Below are positions 1-10,497 of a DNA stretch of 64,000 nucleotides, piece after piece. Source of the DNA: Symbiodinium sp. CCMP2592. Taxonomy: Eukaryota; Sar; Dinophyceae; Suessiales; Symbiodiniaceae. Every line of letters begins with the position of its first letter. The first letter of the stretch is position 1. The notes beneath the pieces were generated by a model. It made no database searches. It saw only the letters and a list, made by a program, of their open reading frames with translations, and was not told the DNA's origin. The position numbers were made by a program, and so were the translations under genes. The stretch spans positions 322,986 through 386,985 of the forward strand of contig CAJNDT010000602.1 of assembly GCA_905221615.1 (NCBI GenBank), read 5' to 3'.

Positions 1-198
1 GTGATGCAGGAGCTATCGAAGGATCTCTGCCTTGAGGGAAGTCTGTCAGCTGTTTTCTTAACAGATCTCGAACTCTTCGCAGTTCTTCGTGGCTCTAAGA
101 GACGGCAGCTCTAGGGAGCTGGGAGCACGATGGACCCTGCTGTCGAGGACTGAAGCTTCCAAAAGAGGTTTAATTAACTACAACACAGCCTCTAGATC

Positions 199-2468
199 TT
201 TCTGCATAGAAGCCTAAATGCTTTGAATACAGCAAGGGATTCTGGTTTGCTGTTCTGGAGGCCCCCGGCAGGCCGCTGCACTATTGAGGGGACCTTTTCA
301 TCCGAACTATTGCGGGGTGGGCAGCTATCGTATACTACCCCTTAGAAAAGTTGTTGGGATGGCTTTTTTAATAAGGGGTTTATATAAGAAACCTATAGAT
401 CTGGCAGCCGTGCAAAACCAGAGTTTGGAGCTTTGGCCTGAATCCCTGAAGGCTGGAGACTTGAGGTTTCTATATAGAAGCCTTATGGTTTTGAATACAG
501 CAAGGGATTCTGGTTTGCTGTTCTGGAGGCCCCCGGCAGGCCGCTGCACTATTGAGGGGACCTTTTCATCCGAACTATTGTGGGGTGGGCAGCTATCGTA
601 TACTACCCCTTAGAAAAGTTGTTGGGGTGGCTTTTTTAATAAGGGGTTTATATAAGAAACCTATAGATCTGGCAGCCGTGCAAAACCAGAGTTTGGAGCT
701 TTGGCCTGAATCCCTGAAGGCTGGAGACTTGAGGTTTCTATATAGAAGCCTTATGGTTTTGAATACAGCAAGGGATTCTGGTTTGCTGTTCTGGAGGCCC
801 CCGGCAGGCCGCTGCACTATTGAGGGGACCTTTTCATCCGAACTATTGTGGGGTGGGCAGCTATCGTATACTACCCCTTAGAAAAGTTGTTGGGGTGGCT
901 TTTTTAATAAGGGGTTTATATAAGAAACCTATAGATCTGGCAGCCGTGCAAAACCAGAGTTTGGAGCTTTGGCCTGAATCCCTGAAGGCTGGAGACTTGA
1001 GGTTTCTATATAGAAGCCTTATGGTTTTGAATACAGCAAGGGATTCTGGTTTGCTGTTCTGGAGGCCCCCGGCAGGCCGCTGCACTATTGAGGGGACCTT
1101 TTCATCCGAACTATTGTGGGGTGGGCAGCTATCGTATACTACCCCTTAGAAAAGTTGTTGGGATGGCTTTTTTAATAAGGGGTTTATATAAGAAACCTAT
1201 AGATCTGGCAGCCGTGCAAAACCAGAGTTGGAGCTTTGGCCTGAATCCCTGAAGGCTGGAGACTTGAGGTTTCTATATAGAAGCCTTATGGTTTTGAATA
1301 CAGCAAGGGATTCTGGTTTGCTGTTCTGGAGGCCCCCGGCAGGCCGCTGCACTATTGAGGGGACCTTTTCATCCGAACTATTGTGGGGTGGGCAGCTATC
1401 GTATACTACCCCTTAGAAAAGTTGTTGGGATGGCTTTTTTAATAAGGGGTTTATATAAGAAACCTATAGATCTGGCAGCCGTGCAAAACCAGAGTTGGAG
1501 CTTTGGCCTGAATCCCTGAAGGCTGGAGACTTGAGGTTTCTATATAGAAGCCTTATGGTTTTGAATACAGCAAGGGATTCTGGTTTGCTGTTCTGGAGGC
1601 CCCCGGCAGGCCGCTGCACTATTGAGGGGACCTTTTCATCCGAACTATTGTGGGGTGGGCAGCTATCGTATACTACCCCTTAGAAAAGTTGTTGGGGTGG
1701 CTTTTTTAATAAGGGGTTTATATAAGAAACCTATAGATCTGGCAGCCGTGCAAAACCAGAGTTTGGAGCTTTGGCCTGAATCCCTGAAGGCTGGAGACTT
1801 GAGGTTTCTATATAGAAGCCTTATGGTTTTGAATACAGCAAGGGATTCTGGTTTGCTGTTCTGGAGGCCCCCGGCAGGCCGCTGCACTATTGAGGGGACC
1901 TTTTCATCCGAACTATTGTGGGGTGGGCAGCTATCGTATACTACCCCTTAGAAAAGTTGTTGGGATGGCTTTTTTAATAAGGGGTTTATATAAGAAACCT
2001 ATAGATCTGGCAGCCGTGCAAAACCAGAGTTGGAGCTTTGGCCTGAATCCCTGAAGGCTGGAGACTTGAGGTTTCTATATAGAAGCCTTATGGTTTTGAA
2101 TACAGCAAGGGATTCTGGTTTGCTGTTCTGGAGGCCCCCGGCAGGCCGCTGCACTATTGAGGGGACCTTTTCATCCGAACTATTGTGGGGTGGGCAGCTA
2201 TCGTATACTACCCCTTAGAAAAGTTGTTGGGATGGCTTTTTTAATAAGGGGTTTATATAAGAAACCTATAGATCTGGCAGCCGTGCAAAACCAGAGTTGG
2301 AGCTTTGGCCTGAATCCCTGAAGGCTGGAGACTTGAGGTTTCTATATAGAAGCCTTATGGTTTTGAATACAGCAAGGGATTCTGGTTTGCTGTTCTGGAG
2401 GCCCCCGGCAGGCCGCTGCACTATTGAGGGGACCTTTTCATCCGAACTATTGTGGGGCGGGCAGCTTT
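199..2468. repeat. 267/268-bp tandem repeat array
   Basis: The motif CTATTGAGGGGACC recurs at 281, 549, 817, 1085, 1352, 1619, 1887, 2154 and 2421, so the period alternates between 268 and 267 bp. There are about eight full units plus a diverged partial first unit (from about 199) and a truncated last unit ending near 2468. Units are nearly identical; they differ by a one-base T indel near the GAGTTTGGAG/GAGTTGGAG position and a few substitutions, which implies recent homogenisation. Short ORFs in both strands simply repeat with the unit and are not credible genes. The same CTATTGAGGGGACCTTT motif reappears beyond the transposase-like gene at 7126-7235, so the array may be subterminal DNA of the element carrying that gene. 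Confidence 0.95.
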
Positions 2469-2550
2469 TTGTTTTTGGTGGTTTGGGGCTTAATGACGGA
2501 ATTGAAATCCTAAATCCGACACCCTCTTTCTTTCAAGTCGCAAGTGCAGG

Positions 2551-4718
2551 ACCGTGCGAAGCGGCTCTTGCAGCAAGCAAAAGAGCAGGCCGAGGCTCTG
2601 GTTGCCAAGGCCGCAGCTGAAGCGGAGGCTCTCTTGGCCCGCGCTAAAGCTGAGAGCAACGTGGAAACCTCTCAGGAAGAGGGTCTAGACACTCAGGGCA
2701 ACGCGGAAAGCTCTCAGGCACGGACTCTGCCGGAGCGTTCTCAGGCACGGACTCTGCCGGAGCAGCCTGACGGCCAAGGAGCTGCTCTGGTTGTGTACTC
2801 TGAGGGGGAAGAAGAAACTCTTCCAGAACAGGCCCGAACTCCGGCCGTGAAGAGGCGGCTCTCCTTCGACAGTCTCTCGAGCTCTGGCTCGAAACAAAAG
2901 TCTCTGAGAAGTTTCTGGGGCTCTGCAGAAGACCGAGCCGCTCGCTCTGCCGAGTCTGTTCCTGTGAAGGCGACTCTTCGGAACAGGCACTCTGAGGCTT
3001 ACGAGCGACTGCGAGCTCTCGCTCGGGAGTACCAGGACGCTCTCTCTGACAGGGCTGAAGCTGTGGTGCAGAAGAGCTTCAACAAAGGCGGTCGGCCTCT
3101 TGGCTCTGGCACAGCTCCCTCTTCCAGCAACAGGCGAGTACGTGGCCAGGTCTCTGCAAGAAGAGAGCTGACCGCCTACGAGAAGCTGCTCCTCTGCCAG
3201 GAGGCGGGCTCTCGCTCGCCCGAAGTCTCTGAGCAGAAGCACTGGAAGCAACTCTCGGAAAAGTACGGCCTCCCTGTGCAGACTCTCAAGGAGTACTCTG
3301 GCAAGAAGGCCGTCTGGGAGGCTCTCGTGGAGAAGCACAAGCTCCACCCGAAGAGCAGAGCCTCTCGCAAGGCCAAGCGCTCTTGTCGCTACATGCGGCA
3401 AAAGGGCGGCGGTCGCAAGGCGGACTTTCCCGACCTCTTGCCCGCTCTGAAGCAGTGGCATGCGACTGAAAGGCAACACGGCCACTCTGTCTCCAAGCAG
3501 GACTTCTTTGCGGAGTACTTGACTCTCTTGGTGCAGAAAAGCCAGGCTCTGCTTCGAAAGGCCGAACTCTTGCCTCACGAAGACCCTGAGAAGCACTCTC
3601 TGCAGAAGCTGGCCAAGCTTGCTCTGGACAGGAAGCGCAAACTCTTGGCCTCAAAGAAGTACCGGCTCTCTTTGACGGACCGCCTGGTGACGGACTCTGG
3701 TGCGAAGTTCTTGGTGGCGGAGCAGGTGACGCACCTCTCTCCCACCGAGGAGAAGGTACGCTCTCAGCTGACCTTCCAGGCCTGTGATCGGGCCCTCTGG
3801 GCCATGACGTGTGCCTCTGAGGAGGCTCTGGCCTCTGAAAAGCTCGTGGCCGACCCTGCCTCTGTCCTGAACTCTCGCAAAGACTTTGTGCTCGGCATGA
3901 GCGACCAGGTGCCGCTCTGGGCCAAAGCTCAGCCGAAGAAGCTTCTCTTCAGCGAAGATGAGCTCTTGCAAGTTCATCCTGGCAGCGGAGACTCTCTTCG
4001 CCAGGAGCTTCAGGCTGCCCGAACAGCTCTGGAGGAAAGTCTGGGCGAAGACGGACCTCTCCAGGTCTTGGGAGACATGGACGAGCAGCCTTCCGACTCT
4101 AAGCTCAAGCCCGGCTCTAAGGTCAAGCGAGCACACTCTGAGGCGGACAAGTTCCGCATCACCTATGAGGCCCGGCAGAAGATCCACGGCCTCTGCGGTG
4201 ATGGCACTCCCTCTGCTGAGGTGTCCGCTGGTCTCTTGGTGTTCCCGGGGAAGCACTGCCGCCTCTCGAACTTGGACTCTGAAGGCCGGTACATCTCCAT
4301 GGAGCGGTACCGTGTGGGGAACTCTGAGGTTGTGCACCTCTCTGGCGAGAAATGCCGGTCTCTTCAGTGGGCTGTGAAACTGCGGGCTCTCTACCCGCAG
4401 GAGTTCTCTGAGATCGACATAATGCAGCAACCTGCCTCTAACATGGACGGTGTGCTCTTGAACTGGGTGGTGCAGCAGCAGGGCTCTGAAGAACCTTGCT
4501 CGCTCTACATCCGAGACTCTTTCGCGGCCATCTTCTCCTCTGAAGTCCAGCAGACTCAGCAGGTCGTGAACCAGGCCTCTGTCGAGATTCTCGGAAAGCT
4601 CACTCACTATCTCCAGGTGACGGACACCGACTTTGCTCGCTCTTTCAAGTCACTCTTCCGAGAAGCCTTGACCGAGCAACGGACCCTCTGGAGAGAGAAG
4701 AACAAGGGTCTCTTCCAG
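2551..4718 (+). CDS. Exon 1: pogo/Tc5-like DDE transposase core
   Basis: The exon begins with an Ala/Lys/Glu coiled coil (first ~40 codons). Numbering codons from 2544, a pipsqueak-type HTH lies at ~208-262, a Tc5/CENP-B-type HTH at ~285-335 (GRKADFPDLLPALKQW), and a DDE_1-like core follows. Its candidate acidic residues are D454 (GMSDQVPLW), D658 (LYIRDSF) and D694/D696 (QVTDTDFARSFK); the third is followed by the usual Lys-rich helix. This matches the pogo/Tigger order, although the family is distant. There is no upstream ATG: the frame is open only back to 2514. A pyrimidine-rich tract ending GTGCAG|GAC at 2550 looks like an acceptor, so a first exon or a trans-splice site is probably missing. 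It splices in frame to 4787. The sequence is packed with CTCT on this strand in all codon phases. Confidence 0.7.
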
Positions 4719-4786
4719 GCCGCTCTTACTTAGGACCTAATAATAAACTAAATGAAAACAATTGGAATCTCTCCCTTCGCTGGCAG
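4719..4786 (+). other. Intron, GC-AG, 68 bp
   Basis: The upstream frame runs to a stop in this interval, and the downstream frame has no ATG at its left edge. Joining after CTCTTCCAG (4718) and before GTGACTTAC (4787) keeps the frame and gives a continuous helical protein. The donor is GC and the acceptor is CAG|G. A CAGG direct repeat spans both junctions. These are the non-canonical dinoflagellate rules. Confidence 0.65.
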
Positions 4787-6540
4787 GTGACTTACGAGCA
4801 CATAGTCCTCTGCACCGTCGCTGCCCAACGTGCTCTGCAGAAGCGGCAGGCCGAGAAGGACTTCGTGCTCTCTGCCACCGTCCGCAACGGACTCTTGGTG
4901 TACCGCCCCTGCAACGGAGCTCTCGTGAAAATCTGCGACCAGGCCTGGGCCAAGGAGCTGTCTCTGGGAGTGGGAACAAAACGAATCCCAGAGAGTTGGC
5001 TCTCCGACCGGTACAAGTGGCTCTCCAAAGACGGTGTTCCGCAGCCTCCGGACTTCAAGCTCTCTTCCAACATCAAGGCCGTCTCGGACTTGATCCAGTG
5101 GAGCTATGACTCTCCGGCTCCTGCGGAAGATGGCGCCGATGACTCTCTGGACGTCCCGGACAGCATCCAGGAGGAGCTTCTCTTGCCGCTGAACAACAGC
5201 CTCTTCCTCAGGCTGTCCCCGGCTCTCCGTCGGAAACATCTGCGGCTGGAGGCCACCTCTGCAGACTACAAAGCTCTTCTGGAGAAGACGAAAGAGAAGG
5301 CTGCGGAGCGCCAGAACAGGGCTCTGGTCAGGAGGGTTCTGCGATCCAAGCTTCTCTCTGCTCTCGGTAAGAAGCTGAAGGAACGCAGCAAGAAAGAGGT
5401 CCTCTCCGGCATCGTGCCTCGAGCAACCACCTCTAAGGCGAAGAAGGTGGCCGCCTCTACCGTCAAGGACTCGGAGAAGGCCTCTGCCAAGGCCTCTGCC
5501 AAGAAGGTGCCGAAGCTCTCCGCGGTGACGAAGCCCTCTGTGACGACGAAGCCCAGCCTCAAGCTGAAAGCCTCTGCCGCGAAGAAAAGAAGAAGAAGCA
5601 CTCTAAGAAGAAAGCAGCGGAGGCTCTCGCCGACAAGATGGTCGCAAAAGCCAAGAACGGCGAGGAGACCTCTGGCGAGGTGGATGCAAGCTCTTGGCCG
5701 CTGCCTCTGAACACCACGGTGCGAGTGGTCTCTGAAGAGGCTGGGGCGCTCTTCTTCGGCAGAGAAGGGGACGTGAAGGGCTTCTCTGACGGCAAGCTGC
5801 ACCTCTTTTCTGCCTACGGGAGCTTCTCTGTCCCTGCCTCTCTCGTGCAGGCAAAGAACTCTGGCTGGGCCTCTCCAAGGCACTGGAAGGGCTTCAACTC
5901 TATGACCCGCGAGACTCTACGATCCATTCTGAGAGTTAGCGGTGCTCTTCAGATGCCTCTAGAAGAGAGGTCTTTCGACCACGTCCTCCTCAAGGTCCCG
6001 ACCTCTTTCAGTGTTCTCTTGGAAGAACAGCACTTGCTCTGGGGCTGGGAGCTGCTCTCCTGGACGTGGCCTCTCGAGACGAAGGAGTTCGCTCTTCTCG
6101 AGCCCGCTCTGCTCTACCAGCTCGAGGTTGTGAGTGCAGGCTCTGACTGGCCGCACAAGGCTCTCGAGCAAGTCTTGGCTGGAAAGTGCCGCCTGCTCTG
6201 CCCCATCTGGTCTCTGGGCCCCAACCACTGGACGCTCTTGGAAGGGGAGAGGGCCTCTCCAGATGAGCCCTGGTCTCTCACTTACAGAGACCCACCCTCT
6301 GAGAATGCTTTGAAGCAGGCCAGGACTGTGGCTGCTCTGCTGGGGGTGCTCGACCCTGCTCTCCCGCCTGTGAACAACACTTTTCAAGCTTCGTCCGAGT
6401 GCGGGTGGTTCGTGCTCTCTTGGATGGAATCGATCGTTGCAAGCCTCTCCGAGGGACCTGCCTCTCGAATGTGGCCGGCTGAGCTCTGCAAGGTCTGGCA
6501 GAAGCAGCGGCTTCTGCCTCTTGAGAAAGCTCTGCAGAAG
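4787..6540 (+). CDS. Exon 2: transposase tail plus C48 (Ulp1-like) cysteine protease
   Basis: The first part continues the transposase (WLSDRYKWLSKDG) into a Lys/Ala/Ser-rich basic linker. A -1 shift at about 5581-5590 moves reading into the frame that holds the protease. In that frame, counting from ATG 5638, the C48/adenain order H-D-Q-C is complete: H197 (GPNHWTLL), D218 (TYRDPP), Q250 and C255 (FQASSECGWFVLSW). C48 enzymes cleave SUMO-type or polyprotein substrates; the target here is unknown. The second frame extends upstream of 5638 as a Lys-rich run (5581-5637), so 5638 is an internal Met and not the true start. I infer one fused transposase-protease protein of roughly 1,430 residues. 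Ulp1 domains are known in several transposon families (for example some MULEs), but this fusion with a pogo-like core is less familiar. Confidence 0.7.
5581..5590 (+). other. -1 frameshift in purine run
   Basis: The sequence GAAGAAAAGA sits where the basic linker changes frame: the upstream frame reads AAG AAA AGA, and the downstream frame reads GAA GAA AAG AAG. One more A in the A4 run would fuse the two frames. No strong slippery heptamer is visible, so a one-base deletion or sequencing error is more likely than programmed shifting. If real, the copy is a broken gene. Confidence 0.6.
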
Positions 6541-6602
6541 GAGACTCTGCTGGGGTGGGGAGGGTTCTCTGTGATAGTTAGGGTTTAAAGCTCTGCTGCC
6601 AG
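6541..6602 (+). other. Intron, GA-AG, 62 bp
   Basis: The protease frame meets a stop at 6586, whereas the next frame opens without an ATG. Splicing after CTGCAGAAG (6540) to GAGAGCGACAAG (6603) gives continuous coiled coil (KALQKESDKLSEE). The donor is GA and the acceptor CCAG|G. An AGGAGA-type direct repeat covers both sites. Confidence 0.6.
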
Positions 6603-6986
6603 GAGAGCGACAAGCTCTCCGAGGAAAGCAAGGCCTCTCAGCAGAAGGCTCTGAAGCTCTCCAAAGCGCTGGAGGCCTCTCAGGCCAAGGCTGCCAAGGC
6701 TCTCGCAGCCTCTGCGAAGCTCAAGGCCTCTGCAAAGGCTGCAGCGAAAAAGACTCTCGAAGAGAACAACAGCCTCTTCCGGTGGAGCGATCTCTCCAAG
6801 GAAGCTGTCTCTGAGATCCGGCACCTCTACCTCTTCGGCCTGCAGAGGTGCTCTCGCTGCCGCTGGCAGGGGGGCTGCCTCTCTTGTGATCATGATTTTC
6901 TCTTCAAGTATCTCATGCGCAAAGAGGCTCTCAAGCGGAGCAAGGTGCCTCTCTTGACAGGACCAGGGAGCTCTTCAAAGCTGTAA
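6603..6986 (+). CDS. Exon 3: Ala/Lys coiled coil with Cys4 motif, C-terminus
   Basis: This frame has no usable start codon but joins in frame to the protease exon. It encodes an Ala/Lys/Ser-rich helical stretch followed by CSRCRWQGGCLSC (C-x2-C-x5-C-x2-C), which looks like a small zinc ribbon or knuckle, then a basic tail ending in TAA at 6984-6986. Such a motif could bind the element's DNA, but that is inference. CTCT density stays as high as in exons 1 and 2. Confidence 0.6.
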   Translation, partial: ESDKLSEESKASQQKALKLSKALEASQAKAAKALAASAKLKASAKAAAKKTLEENNSLFRWSDLSKEAVSEIRHLYLFGLQRCSRCRWQGGCLSCDHDFLFKYLMRKEALKRSKVPLLTGPGSSSKL

Positions 6987-7125
6987 ACCCTTAAGTCTGG
7001 CTGGCTGGCTATCTCTCTGTCCTTTATCTTGCCTGTTTCTGTCTCTGCTCTTCCAGGGCGTCAGTTTGTAGTAGGAGTGCTTCTCTACTTAAACCTTAAA
7101 AATTTTAGGACGGGACGGGTTTTAG

Positions 7126-7235
7126 GACTATTGAGGGGTCTTTATTATTGTGTGCGGGCCGAGTTTAGCTCTATTGAGGGGACCTTTTATTATTGTGTGC
7201 CGGGCCGAGTTTAGCTCTATTGAGGGGACCTTTAA
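7126..7235 (+). repeat. Short direct repeats sharing the 5' array motif
   Basis: Three copies of CTATTGAGGGG(A/T)C(C/T)TTT, in the same orientation as in the 0.2-2.5 kb array, are separated by about 45 bp containing TATTGTGTGC(G)GGCCGAG. They bracket the transposase-protease gene together with the 5' array and may mark the right edge of that element. No clear terminal inverted repeat was found. Confidence 0.7.
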
Positions 7236-7452
7236 TAATCACGAGCTCACATTATGGTTTTATAAGTTTTGGATTTATTTATGGCTTTGTAATTTATTAT
7301 CGGGTTTAGGTATGGTTTTATAAGTTATAGAGTTACGTAGGGTTGGTTTATGGCTTTATAACTTAGGATGTATTTGTATATGGCTTTATAACTTAGGGTT
7401 TGTCACCATAAACAGGGTTATAGCTGACGAGTCAAAGGCCCTTGCGAAGCGC
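7236..7452. other. Non-coding, degenerate TTATGGCTTTATAA repeats
   Basis: Several imperfect copies of a TATGGTTTTATAAGTTA-like unit are seen. No gene is supported. Confidence 0.6.
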
Positions 7453-7610
7453 TACCCAGACCTTCCAAAATCCCTTAATTAAGGAATATACCTTAAATTA
7501 TAATAGGATCCCCAATATGAATTAAGGAATATACCTTAATTCATATAATGGCTCCTATCATAATTTAAGGTATATTCCTTAATTAAGGGATTTTGGAAGG
7601 TCTGGGTAAA
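7453..7610. mobile_element. Foldback/MITE-like element, family E
   Basis: Long inverted arms run from CCCAGACCTTCCAAAATCCC to its reverse complement, each continuing into CTTAATTAAGGAATATACC. A second internal AAGGAATATACCTTAA copy lies in the loop. Related elements with CCTTAATTAAGGAATAT arms are at 24729-24849 and 29498-29616. No coding capacity. Confidence 0.85.
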
Positions 7611-7739
7611 ACCAAACAGTCTCAGCCATGGTTCCAGGCGCTGAAGTTCCACCGGATCCGTGACCGCGGAAGCCCCAACCACCGCTCCCGGTGTCCTGCC
7701 AATCGAAAGGAGGCTAGAGGGGTAGCGGTTTAAGGTTTA

Positions 7740-7816
7740 GGGTTTCAGGAAAGTATGTAGAATAATAGCCTTTTAGAGGAGTTGGGCCATTATTTTACCT
7801 ACTTTTGGGGGTTTAG
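7740..7816. mobile_element. Short foldback element, family F
   Basis: Imperfect arms AAGTATGTAGAATAATAG and CCATTATTTTACCTACTTT surround TTTTAGAGGAGTTGGG. Near-identical copies lie at 30805-30868 and, inverted, at 60430-60510. Confidence 0.75.
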
Positions 7817-8394
7817 GAAGGGGGTAGGGCTTGCAGGGGTTTATCGGATACCGCCTCACCGCACGAAAGCCGCGTAGGCAATATAGCGGCCTTGATAATT
7901 AGAAGAGGGTCTTGGACTACATTATACGATATTATAAGGCCCCTATATTGCCCAAATGCTCTGACACTGGAGGCAGTCATCCTAAAGCTTGTTCGCCACG
8001 CCAGCCTTCAGACTTGTACATGCTTGTGTACCCACATCTCGCCTTAAGATATATTTCAGCATATGTCTCACATCCTACCAAGTAAGAGAATAAACAATTA
8101 CAAGAGTAGGCGATTACATACAGTCCCTGCTCTATGTCAAACGGCGTTTCCTGCCAGACTAGTAGACGGTGGACAAGCTTCTGTTCAGCAAGACTTGTTT
8201 GCTATGACGCGGACAGGGCTTAGGACTGTTCTGCTGCATGATAGACCCCCATAAGGCACAAAAGACAAACTAAGGACAGGGATATCCGCTATGCTTATGC
8301 TTGTGCCCTTTATGGGTCTCTAACAGAAGAGTTTCTGCTTCTACTGTTTTATGCATAGTAGACAGTGCATGTATTGTATGATACAGACATGTAT
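7817..8394. other. Non-coding interval
   Basis: It contains a degenerate family-D-like block (about 7878-7950, GCGGCCTTGATAATTAGAA to AAGGCCCCTATATTG). No convincing ORF or RNA gene was seen. Confidence 0.5.
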
Positions 8395-8783
8395 CTATGT
8401 ATGTGTGTGTATAGTTGTGCGTGTGTATATATATATATATATGTATATGTAAGAACATATAAAAAACAGAATGCAACAGACAAATACACTATAAGACACT
8501 AAAAATATCAAGAGGTATCATACTATAGCTTTAAACAGTGAAATATAATATAAAATTCTATATTGAATAACACTAAATACATTATACTAAATACAATACA
8601 TTAAAATATGCCATACTGTACTGTAACACACTATAACATACTATGACAATATAGAACATGACATATCATAACACAACATAGCAGCGCGTAACAGAACATG
8701 CCATAAATATAACATAACGCACATACATACATACATACACACATACACATAGATACATGCATACATACATCAATACACAGACG

Positions 8784-8814
<31 letters not shown>

Positions 8815-8830
8815 ACACACACATGCGTAC
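8395..8830. repeat. TG/TA, ACAT and AC microsatellites
   Basis: A (TG)n(TA)n tract lies at about 8395-8450, AT-rich degenerate repeats follow, and ACATACAT then (AC)n occupy about 8700-8825. ORFs through them are low-complexity and rejected. Confidence 0.9.
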
Positions 8831-9420
8831 GGATGAACTTATGATGCCTGCAACACTTTTGGATGCTTCTTGACCCTTGCAGCAACCTCTCTGCCCCTGG
8901 CTCAAATAGGTGCCTCCCCCGGGCGGAGGAAGGGGAGCGGCGAGACCAGAGCCTGCCGCTGATGGGGTTTTGGCAAGGTTTTTGTAGAATTATATCGGGT
9001 TTCGGAGGGGATTTGCAAGATTTGCGTAGGGGCTTGATAGGGTCGCACAAAGGTTCGTATTAAGGAACACACAGCATGTAAGCAATGATATGCCGGTGCA
9101 CTTCAAGAAGCTGTCGCGAAGTTCCTGCCAACTAAGCTTGGGGTCTGGGGCCTCTGACGTGGTTTGGCGTGCTTGAGGAATTTAAAGTATATTGGTCTCG
9201 AATGGGTTGTCATCACATTGTATGGTATCTCAGCGGAATTTAGATTTGTCTGGTCGCCCAACGTATCACCTTTGGGTGGGCTCATGTGAGCTGCTTGCTG
9301 TGGTATCCTCCGCTGACTGCCTCATCATCCCAGGCCAGCTGCAGCTTGATGTTGCGTCCATGTCAAAGTCACGGTGGACCTGGTAGTCCTTCACGCGCCC
9401 ATACGCATGAATTCCAAACT
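8831..9420. other. Non-coding interval
   Basis: Mixed-composition DNA without a recognisable domain in any frame. Confidence 0.4.
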
Positions 9421-9439
9421 CTCACACGTCTGCACCTAC

Positions 9440-9593
9440 TAGAACTGCTGCTGCTACTACGGCTGGTGCTGCTGCTGCGACGACGACGACGAGTCCTGCT
9501 ACTGCTACTGCTGAGACTGCTGCGGCTACTTCGGCCAGTACGACTACCACGACTACGGCTACAAGTACGACTGCGAGAAGGACTACGACGACG

Positions 9594-9681
<88 letters not shown>

Positions 9682-9730
9682 AAAAAACTACTACTACTAC
9701 TACTACTACTACCACTACTACTACGCCCTC
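9440..9730. repeat. CTG/CTA trinucleotide array
   Basis: Degenerate CTG/CGA triplets pass into a nearly pure (CTA)n run at about 9595-9725, interrupted once by AAAAAA. All six frames give homopolymers, so no protein is inferred. Confidence 0.95.
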
Positions 9731-9956
9731 TTCTGCTGACCAGCACCACGCACCACCATTATCAAGACCACGACAACGACTACACTAACTAGCACCAGTG
9801 CTCGCTGGCCGTCAACTGTAAAGGAGTCTCCCACACCTAGGATGCCCAGTAGTACCCTTATTCCCTTTTTGTAGTCCTAGGCTCCTTGTAAAGTTACCCA
9901 GTACCAAAAAGAGAGGCCTTTTTTATTCTTAGGTTTCTGGGTATCCTAGTTATCCT

Positions 9957-10006
9957 CACCCCTAAACCCTAAACCCCTAAACCCCTAAACCCTAAACCCT
10001 GGGTAT
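9957..10006. repeat. Interstitial telomere-type CCCTAAA repeats
   Basis: Several CCCTAAA/CCCCTAAA units in tandem. The plant-type TTTAGGG telomere repeat is also used by dinoflagellates. Confidence 0.85.
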
Positions 10007-10108
10007 CCTAGACAACCGTCCTCGGCAGTGGGCCGCGAAAGCGGGAAGCCATGCTCCCCAAGGGCGGCTTCGAAGTCAGCACGGGAGATCACGCTGATCC
10101 TTGACATT

Positions 10109-10206
10109 ACCCTATAAGGCTCCAAAGTAGTTCCTTTTTTTGGGGTTCATATTATAGAATCCTATAAAGTAATCCCAAACAGGAGCTGCTATGGAGCCTC
10201 TGGGTA
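10109..10206. mobile_element. Foldback element, family B
   Basis: Arms GGCTCCAAAGTAGTTCCTTT and its diverged complement ending TGGAGCCTCTGGGTA surround TATAGAATCCTATAAAGTAAT. Other family members are at 24176, 27276, 33232, 37882, 42532, 47182 and the window end (63930). Confidence 0.85.
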
Positions 10207-10226
10207 AGAGTGTACATACAAACATG

Positions 10227-10330
10227 GATGGTTGTGAAAATTAGGGTTCCTTTTCGGGTACCCTAAATCATAGGTGCCGTATTATATTCAGGACCCAAAA
10301 AGGGACCCTAATTTTGACAACCACCCACAT
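10227..10330. mobile_element. Foldback element, family C
   Basis: GTTGTGAAAATTAGGGTTCC pairs with GGGACCCTAATTTTGACAAC. The loop contains TAGGTGCCGTATTA. A second copy lies at 62170-62275. Confidence 0.8.
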
Positions 10331-10388
10331 ATAAACAAACTATAACCTGCAAACGCGAAACCCCTAAATCCCTGAACCCAGTGGCCTT

Positions 10389-10497
10389 ATGTAGAGGTTT
10401 CCGAAAATGGGGGAGCGGAATAGAGTACCCTAAATAGTAGGATCCTTATTATGAAACCCCAAAATAAGGTACCAATTTTCGGAAACTCCCATGTAGG
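10389..10497. mobile_element. Foldback element, family A
   Basis: GAGGTTTCCGAAAATGGGG pairs with the right arm TTTTCGGAAACTCCCAT. The loop holds ACCCTAAATAGTAGGATCC. Family members occur at 26299, 26908, 32590, 37240, 41890 and 46547. Confidence 0.85.

Noticed and set aside
284..2620. Repeated 109-, 74- and 62-codon frames in the 268-bp array
   Set aside because: They recur exactly with the tandem unit on both strands, most lack ATG, and have no domain; they are by-products of the repeat.
2685..5883. Long minus-strand frames opposite the transposase-protease gene
   Set aside because: They mirror a GC-rich, CTCT-rich coding strand, consist of low-complexity Leu/Arg/Ser peptides and overlap recognisable plus-strand domains.
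7453..7610. CRISPR-like or attachment-site reading of the palindromic CTTAATTAAGGAATAT repeats
   Set aside because: The repeats are inverted arms of a single foldback element without spacers, in a eukaryotic context.
9286..9792. Poly-Leu/Val/Ser frames through the CTA array
   Set aside because: Pure microsatellite translation with no flanking coding signal.
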